Source: UBA1240 sp045599185
GTDB lineage: Bacteria > Spirochaetota > Spirochaetia > Treponematales > Treponemataceae
NCBI GenBank assembly: GCA_045599185.1
Contig: JAZRVO010000032.1
Location: 65,225 to 129,224 of the forward strand
Length of the DNA: 64,000 nt
Direction: 5' to 3'
Shown here: piece by piece, positions 39,945 to 47,212 of the stretch
Layout of the letters: every line of letters begins with the position of its first letter
How positions within the stretch are numbered: position 1 is the first letter of the stretch
Notes under the pieces: generated by a model
The model's database searches: none
Told to the model about the DNA's origin: nothing
The model's input: only the letters and a program-made list of their open reading frames with translations
Program-made: the position numbers and the translations under genes

Positions 39945-41120
39945 ATGGGACAGGGTTTAAGCAGAAATTCACCGGTACAGTTAAGTTTAGGGCGCGACAA
40001 TTACGAAGCCTTGATTGAACGTCACGGACAGTGGATAAGGTGGCGTGTTGCGGCTAAATGTCCGTGCATAAAGCCTAATTCCATGCAGCCGGACATACAT
40101 TGCAGAAAGTGCGGCGGCTTGGGCATTACTTACGGTTATCAAGACAAGGCAGCGGCAATACAGACCGTTATGGTAAAAGACAGTACCGGCATAATTGAAC
40201 TTGATGCAAAATACAGAAACTGCGCATTACAGAAATGCTATGACAATGCAGGCAAGGTTTACGCCAATGCAACCAAAACAGACAATTATATCCTGCTGAA
40301 TGACGCTGCACCTGTAAAAGGCGTGTATGTAACTGCCATAATGACTGATAACGTGCTTAAAGAATTGAATGATGTTGAATGCCATGCAGTGGGCAACGGA
40401 TTTTACCGCGTTGAAGGGTTAAGGGTGTCGCGTACGGGCATTGAAGGTCTTTATCATGATGCACCGGGCGATATTGAAGAAATAGACGGCATTACTGACC
40501 TTGAAGGACATACTTTCCGCGCAAGCGAAATCAGACAGGACTGCATACTGGTTGAACCGGTTGAAATAATGGAAAACGGAGAGAAAATACTTCTGTTTCC
40601 GCCGGAAACGCTGAAAATCAAAACCGTTAAATATATTCCGCCGTTTGTTTTTGTAATTCTTAACCAAAACCTAAGCAAAAGCGATGCGCAGGTTATGCAG
40701 GAACTTAACGGTGACGGCGTTCTTACCTTTCCGTATGATTTTGACGTAAGCAACGATGATGTTTTAACAGTTTTAAGCGGAACTTACACGGTTAAAAGCA
40801 TTATCGAAAAGAAAGAAGCCGAATATGATGTTATTCCGGCATATTTTGTTGAAAGTGTTGTTAATTGTACCGGCAAAGAACGGGAATATTTGCCGGGTGT
40901 GGATTTTATTCTTTGCGGTACAAACTATATTAAATGGCTTTGTGACGACTGCCCGGAAGACGGCGAAGCTTATTCAATTACTTACAGGGTAAACCCTACT
41001 TACAAGGTTGTTAAGGCAATTCCGCAAATCAGGACAAGTGAAAACCAGCGTATGCCTAAAAAAGCTGTTGTTAAACTGTATGACACTTACGGTGAAGCAA
41101 GGGGTGTAAACCGAAAATGA
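39945..41120 (+). CDS. Neck/head-tail joining virion protein with zinc motif
   Basis: The N-terminus has RHGQWIRWRVAAKCPC followed by HCRKCGGLG, a double-Cys zinc motif seen at this position in phage neck proteins. The remaining 300 residues are beta-rich (FVILNQNLSKSDAQVMQEL, DVIPAYFVESVVN). It follows the other connector genes and precedes the tail-completion protein, so a head-tail joining role is likely. Its stop overlaps the start of cargo C. Confidence 0.65.
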   Translation: MGQGLSRNSPVQLSLGRDNYEALIERHGQWIRWRVAAKCPCIKPNSMQPDIHCRKCGGLGITYGYQDKAAAIQTVMVKDSTGIIELDAKYRNCALQKCYDNAGKVYANATKTDNYILLNDAAPVKGVYVTAIMTDNVLKELNDVECHAVGNGFYRVEGLRVSRTGIEGLYHDAPGDIEEIDGITDLEGHTFRASEIRQDCILVEPVEIMENGEKILLFPPETLKIKTVKYIPPFVFVILNQNLSKSDAQVMQELNGDGVLTFPYDFDVSNDDVLTVLSGTYTVKSIIEKKEAEYDVIPAYFVESVVNCTGKEREYLPGVDFILCGTNYIKWLCDDCPEDGEAYSITYRVNPTYKVVKAIPQIRTSENQRMPKKAVVKLYDTYGEARGVNRK

Positions 41121-42265
41121 AAGACTTAAACTATTTTAAGAAAGAACTGAACAACATTCTCGACAGGCAGCTTGAAGCACTGGAAAAGGAAGGTGTAAAA
41201 AAGTCATTTTCCGAACTGGTGGAAATTCTTTGCAAATCTTCAAGCCGCTCTCACCTTGTTGCAAAAAGAGTGCAGGCAAAGAACGCAAAGACCGGGAAAT
41301 TTTACATGAAGACAGTTTGGGTAAACCCGGATAAAGTGAACGGTCTGAAAAAATACCATGAGCAGGATTACAACAATGTAAAAATTGCCATTGGAAAATT
41401 GAAAAAGCGGATTGATAAATGCACAAACTCACAGGGACTGCTTAATCTTGTTTTGAAAAATAAGGAACGTTTCTCTGATAAACAAGGGAATCCGTTACCG
41501 ATTGTTGAAGAATTGGCAGAATATGCAAGCAATAAAAATGATGAACTGGAAACAATTTCTTCTTATGGCACTGAAAAACAATATGCAGAAGAATTGAAAA
41601 AATTAAAGAAAAAGAACGCAAAAGAATACGGCAAGAAGAGGTTGAAGCACATTCAAGAGGATTTAACCTTGAATAAAGTTGTTTACAATGAAGAATTGCT
41701 GACAATGAAAGAAGCGGAAAGTAAAATCGAAAAGCTGAAAAAAGAAACTTTTGACAATATTGAAACAGGCATAAGTGCAACATTCAGTAAAAGAACACCG
41801 GGGAAGTTAGTATCAAACGCTGCTTCTTCAAAGTCTATTGAAAATGGTTTTACAAGAGAAGAACATTATACCATAGCAACTAAGATAGGCGATTTATTCA
41901 AAAATGCAAATCTTGTAGCGGTATAGCCGGACAGAGATTCAGACCGTAATAGTAGCGTAAAAGATGTAAAGAGGTTTGCGGTTGAGTTTGCCTTGAATGG
42001 GAATAAAGGCATTGCATTGCTGATAGTGAAGAATACACAAAATGCAGGGCATAAATTATATTCTGTAGAACTTGCAGAGTTAATAAAAAAAGGCTCTCGG
42101 AATCTTGCCGTGGCTAAGGAAAATCCAAATACACAGCCCATCGAAAGCCTTTCTGATTCAAATATAAACTCTAAAGTTGATTCTGTCAATGACAAAGATG
42201 TGAATAAAAGTTTTAGCACTGATTACTGCAACGCTTTTGGAATTGCTAATTTCAGTTTAAGTTAG
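41117..42265 (+). pseudogene. Cargo protein C: adapter plus LPD3-like domain, interrupted by in-frame amber
   Basis: The frame runs from 41117 (MKDLNYFKKELNNILDRQLE, KKSFSELVEI, GKFYMKTVWVNPDKVNGLK) to a TAG at 41924-41926. It then stays open in the same frame to 42265 with the matching second half (PDRDSDRNSSVKDVKRFAVE, GKALL-type beta strands) and the standard tag (DSVNDKDVNKSFSTDYC). In cargo A the aligned codon is GAG (Glu), so one G-to-T change made the stop. Read-through would give an intact 382-residue protein. TAG is a normal stop for other genes here, so a nonsense mutation is the default explanation. Confidence 0.8.
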
Positions 42266-42274
42266 GCGGTTTTT

Positions 42275-43078
42275 ATGATTAAAGTTGATGTTACAATAAG
42301 TAATGACTTGCTTTGGCAGTTGCAGGCGCAGTTATTGACTTTTACCGGCGCAAACGGCGGTAAAATTGCACCGGCAACTAAAAACGCTTTTAATGTTGCA
42401 AGCAAGCTTATTCAAAAATCGTGGCAGAACTGGGCAAACGGCGGCAGTATAGAAGGCATTGAAAGCATTAAAAGGGCTAATCCGCGCCTTGCAAGTTCAA
42501 TCCGCATTAAAAAGAATAATGATTTTGATGCAGACATTTATTCGGATTCTCCATATATGGAGCGCATAGTTAATGGTACACCGGCTTTAGACATGAAAGA
42601 AAAATATCCTTATGGTACTAAAAGCCGGGTATCTAAAAAAGGTGTACCGTATTTGATTATTCCTTTTAGGTGGGGAACGCCGAATAAAGACGGTACAGAG
42701 AGAGCGCATTTTGGCAATACTATACCGCTGGAAGTTGCAAGGATTATTCAGTCGAGGAACTTTGAAAAATCTGTTAAAACAGGCGAACATCATGTAGAAA
42801 AGAACGCAAAAGGCGAAAATATAGAAAGACAGGAATATAACTGGGGAGACCGGCTGAAAGATGATGATTTGGGCAATGCTAACGGCATGGTAAAAATGGC
42901 TTCCAATACTGGCAGTACCTATTTTACTTTCCGCGTTATCAGTGCAAAATCACCGAAAAAGTCTTGGCTTAGAAACAAAGTGCCGCCGGTTGATGTTATA
43001 AATGCAGTTGAAAAAGCTACTAGGTACGATGTTGAAGCACTTTTGCAGGCTGGTTTTGAGCAGGATTTGGGCATTTAG
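42275..43078 (+). CDS. Tail-completion / neck protein (gp10-like)
   Basis: This 267-residue protein has an N-terminal helix that opens many head-tail completion proteins (LLWQLQAQLLTFTGANGG, NAFNVASKLIQKSWQNW). It continues with SPYMERIVNGTPALDMKEKY and KGVPYLIIPFRWGTPN. Position between connectors and tail terminator supports the call. An EKSVKTG motif is present. Confidence 0.65.
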   Translation: MIKVDVTISNDLLWQLQAQLLTFTGANGGKIAPATKNAFNVASKLIQKSWQNWANGGSIEGIESIKRANPRLASSIRIKKNNDFDADIYSDSPYMERIVNGTPALDMKEKYPYGTKSRVSKKGVPYLIIPFRWGTPNKDGTERAHFGNTIPLEVARIIQSRNFEKSVKTGEHHVEKNAKGENIERQEYNWGDRLKDDDLGNANGMVKMASNTGSTYFTFRVISAKSPKKSWLRNKVPPVDVINAVEKATRYDVEALLQAGFEQDLGI

Positions 43079-43086
43079 CCTTATAA

Positions 43087-43115
43087 TTGACAGAAAAAAT
43101 TATAGATTTTATTAT
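43087..43115 (+). promoter_or_regulatory. Promoter of the tail operon
   Basis: Consensus TTGACA, 17 bases, TATTAT. It lies 9 bases after the upstream gene; the predicted transcript meets the terminator at 43139 after about 20 nt. Confidence 0.65.
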
Positions 43116-43138
43116 ATATTATATCGTTTGCACTTATT

Positions 43139-43187
43139 AAAGGCAGCATAAATCTTGAAAAACAAGGTGTTATGCTGCCTTTTTTTT
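43139..43187 (+). terminator. Intrinsic terminator in the leader of the tail operon
   Basis: AAAGGCAGCATAA and TTATGCTGCCTTT are perfect 13-bp arms around an 18-nt loop, followed by eight T. The tail-terminator gene begins about 20 bases later. Confidence 0.9.
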
Positions 43188-43207
43188 GTTCTTTTGGGGT
43201 GCAGGCG

Positions 43208-43975
43208 ATGATGTGCTATCTTAACCGCGGTTTAATTCTTGAACAGGCTGTAACAAGCCTTATCCGGGAATATTTCTATAATCTGCACTTTGAAAGCCGT
43301 TACAAAAACTTCCACATTAAAGTATCTACAGAACACCCTTTTGCTGATTTGTATCTGCATGACGGCATGAACGCAAGTGATTCTTTCCCTTGTGTTGTTG
43401 TTTCAACGCAGGAAGACAGAAAGCCTTTTGAGTTTGATGAGCTTGCGCCGCATTTAGAAGGGGTTGGAATTACTCAAGACGACTTGGACTCAATTCTTTC
43501 TTCTACTGAAAACTACACCGATAGAAAAGGCAATTTAAAAACAAGGGAAATTCCGGGGCTTTGCATATTAAGCGATGAAAGTTCTTTACAGGCAGTTAAA
43601 GAAACTATTGAAAAGCAAGGGTATTGCTACGGCTATTCAATTAGAACACGCCGCAAAGATTCTTTAGGAATTGAAGTTTGGGCTGAAAATAATCAGCTTA
43701 AAAACGAAATATACGAACAGTTAAGGCTGTTTGTTACCAGCAATCTTAGAAACCTGCTTACTGAAAAATATTCATTTTACGACATTGCTTTATTTGACAA
43801 TACGATTGTTGGACATAGAAGCAATAACTATAACTTTGATTTTGATGTCGTTCTGTATGGTGCGCATATTGCCTTTGACGTGAATTACTGCGTTGAACAG
43901 ATTGTACTGAATACGGAAATTAGAAAGCTTACAAAAAACATAATCACGGAGGCTTTGAATTATGTCAAAAAATAA
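43208..43975 (+). CDS. Tail terminator-like protein
   Basis: Two consecutive ATGs (43208, 43211) follow GCAGGCG; the longer frame from 43172 lies inside the terminator tail. The 255-residue protein (YLNRGLILEQAVTSLIREYF, SFPCVVVSTQEDRKPFEFDE, IEVWAENNQLKNEIYEQL) has the mixed alpha/beta character and position (just before sheath) of tail-terminator proteins that cap tail-tube assembly. This is inferred mainly from synteny. Confidence 0.6.
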   Translation: MMCYLNRGLILEQAVTSLIREYFYNLHFESRYKNFHIKVSTEHPFADLYLHDGMNASDSFPCVVVSTQEDRKPFEFDELAPHLEGVGITQDDLDSILSSTENYTDRKGNLKTREIPGLCILSDESSLQAVKETIEKQGYCYGYSIRTRRKDSLGIEVWAENNQLKNEIYEQLRLFVTSNLRNLLTEKYSFYDIALFDNTIVGHRSNNYNFDFDVVLYGAHIAFDVNYCVEQIVLNTEIRKLTKNIITEALNYVKK

Positions 43976-44198
43976 AAATCCAGTTGAGGGCAGCACTGAT
44001 ATTGCGCCGGTTGCGGAAACTAAAAGAGTCGTAACAAACCCGAAGAAAATCAGCGTATACACTTTTTTGGTGGCAGAACCGCCGGAAAGCGGAATTGCTG
44101 CTTTGCTGAAATGCAGACCGTACCAGACAATGGTGCAGACTGTTGAAGACTGGAGAAAGACTGTTGAAGAACTGAGAAACAGAAAAGTTGCTCATTAA
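43962..44198 (+). CDS. Small hypothetical tail protein (78 aa)
   Basis: This overlaps the previous gene by 14 bases; the SD is CACGGAGG. The product (MSKNKNPVEGSTDIAPVAET ... VEDWRKTVEELRNRK) has a disordered N-terminus and a helical end. Small genes of this kind often precede sheath genes in myophages. Function unknown. Confidence 0.6.
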   Translation: MSKNKNPVEGSTDIAPVAETKRVVTNPKKISVYTFLVAEPPESGIAALLKCRPYQTMVQTVEDWRKTVEELRNRKVAH

Positions 44199-44215
44199 AA
44201 CGAAAGGAGGTAAAT

Positions 44216-45937
44216 ATGGGAGTACAATCTGCAAGGTTTGAAAGTGCCGGTAAATCATCAGAACATTTAGTGCCCGGTGTTTACAGCAGACGTGCTACTA
44301 TTGCCGGTGAAACCGGTGTGTCGGCAAACAATCTTTGCATTATCGGCTACAGTGTGGGCGGAAAACCGAAAACTCTTTATGAGCTTTCCGACAAGTCAGA
44401 AGCTCAGCTGGTTTTACAGAATGGTCAGCTGCTTGAAGCAGTTGCAAATGCTTTTAACGGTTCAAGCGATTATGTACCGCAGAAAGTTTATGCCATGCGC
44501 GTTAATGCCGGTACGCAAAGCGCGCTTGAACTGAAAAGCGGTGTTAATACGATTTTAAAACTGAAAAGTGCAAATTATGGTACTTGGTGCAATCAGATTA
44601 AGTTCTGGCTTAAAGACGGTTCTGTTGCAGGTACTAAAAAGGTATTGATAAGTTTTAAGGGCGATGACATCGTAATTGACAACATCGGCAAAAAGCTGAT
44701 GACGCTTATGTATATCGGCGGCGGTGAAAGGGCTAATGCAACCGTTACTGATACGGGCATGAAGCTTTGGGCAACAGATGCAAACGGTGAAACTGTTGAC
44801 AATTTCAGTTATGAGTGGGAAGAAATTGAAACGCTTTACGAACTGATAGACATTATCAATTCAACCGGCGTTTATACGGCTACGGCACTGGTTAACGAAG
44901 CTGAAACGCCGTCCGGGCTGCTTGACTGCGCAAACTTTGAACTTGGAGAAAGTGCAAGTATTCTTACTGCAAACCTTGACGCACTGATAAAGGCTTTGCT
45001 TAATACGCCTTATATTGGCGAAGCAGAACTTGCGGAAGGTGCAAGCCGTGTTATGCCGGATAACAACAGCAATTATGTATTTTTCTCTGGTGCAGAGGCT
45101 GGCAGTTACAGTTATAATGACTGGCTTGCAGTTTTTGCCGAACTTGAAAAGCATAACATTCAGCTTTTGGCAACGCCCTGTCCAGACCATGCCGTTCATG
45201 TGCTCATGTCCAATCACTGTACTGAAATGACTCGGATTGACAGAAAGAAAGAAGTCCAGTTTATCGTTGGCTGCGATGAATCAACCAGCATGAAAGATGC
45301 CCTTGCTTATGCAGCAGAGCTTAACAATGAGCTTGGTTCGTACGTTTTCAATGCTGCTTTTTCCAACAATCCGTTTACCGGAGAAAAAGAAACAATTCCG
45401 CCGTCTATGCTTGCCTGCAAGGCTGCCGGTATTGAAGCTGCGCTTGCAGTTTCTAATCCTTTGACTAATAAGGTTGTGAAGGTTACTGGATTTACACGCA
45501 AATTCAGTACACCGGAAATGAATATGCTTATTGCAGGCGGAATTATGCCGTTTGGAGAAAATGACGAAGGCGAACTTGTCTGCATTCGTGCAGTTACAAC
45601 GTACCAAGGGGATAACCTTGCCCTTAACGAGCGCTCCATGATGCGTGAAGCGTTGTTCATTGACAGGGATTTGCGCAGGGCTTTCAACCGGCGCGTGGGT
45701 ACAGATGAAGAACCAAGCGAAAGCGACATTCTGAAAGTGCTGAATAATAAAGCCAAAACTTGGCATCGGCAGAATTACATTACTAAGGCTGATGACGGAA
45801 AGCTTGTTTTTAATGCAAAAGTAAAGGTTGACGGCGACAAGACATACCTTACGTATGAAAAGTTTTTGCGTGCGCCAAATAACTTTCTTTTCATTACGTC
45901 TATCAACAAGGTATACAGTTCTACTATTGAAGTATAA
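44216..45937 (+). CDS. Contractile tail sheath protein
   Basis: This 573-residue protein has a sheath-like start (HLVPGVYSRRATIAGETGVS), a central insertion domain and a C-terminal sheath subdomain (GEKETIPPSMLACKAAGIEA, GFTRKFSTPEMNMLIAGGIM, NDEGELVCIRAVTTY). The SD AAAGGAGG lies 7 bases before the ATG. It defines the phage as a myovirus. The tube gene follows after 14 bases. Confidence 0.9.
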   Translation: MGVQSARFESAGKSSEHLVPGVYSRRATIAGETGVSANNLCIIGYSVGGKPKTLYELSDKSEAQLVLQNGQLLEAVANAFNGSSDYVPQKVYAMRVNAGTQSALELKSGVNTILKLKSANYGTWCNQIKFWLKDGSVAGTKKVLISFKGDDIVIDNIGKKLMTLMYIGGGERANATVTDTGMKLWATDANGETVDNFSYEWEEIETLYELIDIINSTGVYTATALVNEAETPSGLLDCANFELGESASILTANLDALIKALLNTPYIGEAELAEGASRVMPDNNSNYVFFSGAEAGSYSYNDWLAVFAELEKHNIQLLATPCPDHAVHVLMSNHCTEMTRIDRKKEVQFIVGCDESTSMKDALAYAAELNNELGSYVFNAAFSNNPFTGEKETIPPSMLACKAAGIEAALAVSNPLTNKVVKVTGFTRKFSTPEMNMLIAGGIMPFGENDEGELVCIRAVTTYQGDNLALNERSMMREALFIDRDLRRAFNRRVGTDEEPSESDILKVLNNKAKTWHRQNYITKADDGKLVFNAKVKVDGDKTYLTYEKFLRAPNNFLFITSINKVYSSTIEV

Positions 45938-45951
45938 AAAAGGGGGGAAAC

Positions 45952-46470
45952 GTGGCAGATTTTGACTTGAAGGGTGATATTCTTGCGCAGGGAATGAACT
46001 GTATTATCCGCGTTGACATGAATGACGCGGCAGGCAGTAATCCCATTAAGGTTGGTGCAGTTTCCAGTTATCAGGCAAGAAAAAATGTGTCTGTTAACCG
46101 TGCAGAAGTATTGGGCGAAATTTTGCCAATGTCGCTTGATGCAACCGGCGTAAGCGTAAACATCAGTTTGCGCGGTTTTATCCCGGTAAAAGGCTGTGTC
46201 GGTACATTCAGCCATGTCCGCGGTGGCGGCAAGCATTCGCTCAAAGCTTTTAACCCGGACGATGAAAAGCTTGTAGATACAAAGCTTGCAACAAAATTTC
46301 CTTACATTGATTTGTATGACGAAAAGCACGAGTGTGTTATTGGTTATTCAACTTACTTGATTGCGTCTTCTTACTCGGACAATTCGAGCGGTAAGGGATA
46401 TGTTGAAGCGGACGTGACGCTTGAAGGTATAGGCTACTGGAACGGCGTTGACTATGAATCTTTAGTTTAA
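45952..46470 (+). CDS. Tail tube protein
   Basis: GTG start at 45952 behind AGGGGGGAAAC, directly after the sheath. The 172-residue beta-rich protein (FDLKGDILAQGMNCIIRVDM, EVLGEILPMSLDATGVSV, GKGYVEADVTLEGIGYW) fits a contractile-tail tube subunit in size, position and pattern. A terminator follows immediately. Confidence 0.85.
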   Translation: MADFDLKGDILAQGMNCIIRVDMNDAAGSNPIKVGAVSSYQARKNVSVNRAEVLGEILPMSLDATGVSVNISLRGFIPVKGCVGTFSHVRGGGKHSLKAFNPDDEKLVDTKLATKFPYIDLYDEKHECVIGYSTYLIASSYSDNSSGKGYVEADVTLEGIGYWNGVDYESLV

Positions 46471-46480
46471 AATACAATGG

Positions 46481-46513
46481 CTTGCCTAAATTATTTTTAG
46501 GCAGGTTTTTTTT
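46481..46513 (+). terminator. Intrinsic terminator between tube and chaperone genes
   Basis: CTTGCCTAAA and TTTAGGCAGG form a 10-bp stem (one G-U) with a 5-nt loop and eight T. A weak promoter-like pair (TTGACT 46448-46453; TACAAT 46473-46478, spacing 19) precedes it. It may strongly limit read-through from the abundant sheath/tube message into the tape-measure genes. Confidence 0.85.
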
Positions 46514-46542
46514 ATTCCATGAAATAGAAAAGGGGAAAACCT

Positions 46543-47043
46543 ATGGAAGTGACTGACGAAATTTTATCACGAAATGACGATACTTTGTTTTATGCTATCG
46601 TTAATGGCGAAAAACTTGAAAGAACAATTAAAACAAGACGCGGTAATTTTACAATCAAATACCCGACTCAACGTGATTTACAGAAAATAGACTTAATGGT
46701 AGCAAGAATGAGAAATGGACTTGCAGCAGAAAGTTTTGATACAAATGCTACGGTTGGCATGATTAAAATTGCAACACTTACAGTGTGCGTTACTTCTACG
46801 CCGGACTGGTTTAGAAAAGCGCAGGAAAATAATGAAAACTTTGGGTGGGAGGATATGCCGGACGTGGATTTAAGCGATGAAATCTATGTGAAGGCATGGA
46901 CTTTTCGTCAAGCAGTTAAAAGCCAAATTGGAAGAATTGAAAAAGATTCCAATATCCCGACTGTTAAGTCAGAAAACGTTCAAGAAACTTTGGATAATGG
47001 CGTATTTTCGGGAGTGTCCGGCAAGGCTGAAAGAAAACAGTGA
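46543..47043 (+). CDS. Tail assembly chaperone (gpG-like)
   Basis: SD AAAAGGGGAAA precedes the ATG. The 166-residue protein (TIKTRRGNFTIKYPTQRDL, QKIDLMVARMRNGLAAESF, WTFRQAVKSQIGRIEKD) lies between tube and tape measure, the invariable place of tail assembly chaperones. A second frame overlaps its 3' end and continues to the tape-measure gene, as in G/GT systems. See the frameshift note on the next entry. Confidence 0.8.
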   Translation: MEVTDEILSRNDDTLFYAIVNGEKLERTIKTRRGNFTIKYPTQRDLQKIDLMVARMRNGLAAESFDTNATVGMIKIATLTVCVTSTPDWFRKAQENNENFGWEDMPDVDLSDEIYVKAWTFRQAVKSQIGRIEKDSNIPTVKSENVQETLDNGVFSGVSGKAERKQ

Positions 47044-47209
47044 TTTTGAAGATATTTTTTTTGAGTTTGCAAACACTTATACGGAAGAATCCGTAAGAAA
47101 CGCATATCAGAAAATGAAGCAGAACGATGAAAATAAAAAAGATAAGGACTTTTTCAGGAATCTTGGATATTCGGAAGAAGAAATTTCTAGCATGAACTTA
47201 AAGGAATGA
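46997..47209 (+). CDS. Chaperone extension frame (gpT-like, probably reached by ribosomal frameshift)
   Basis: This frame is offset +1 (or -2) from the gpG-like gene and encodes DFEDIFFEFANTYTEESVR, AYQKMKQNDEN and RNLGYSEEEISS, the helical style of gpT extensions. The only internal ATG (46997) has a poor SD, so a frameshift in the overlap (about 47000-47043, around GAAAGAAAACAG) is more likely. A -1 shift would not join the frames, unlike lambda; phage Mu uses -2. Confidence 0.6.
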   Translation: MAYFRECPARLKENSDFEDIFFEFANTYTEESVRNAYQKMKQNDENKKDKDFFRNLGYSEEEISSMNLKE

Positions 47210-47212
47210 TAA

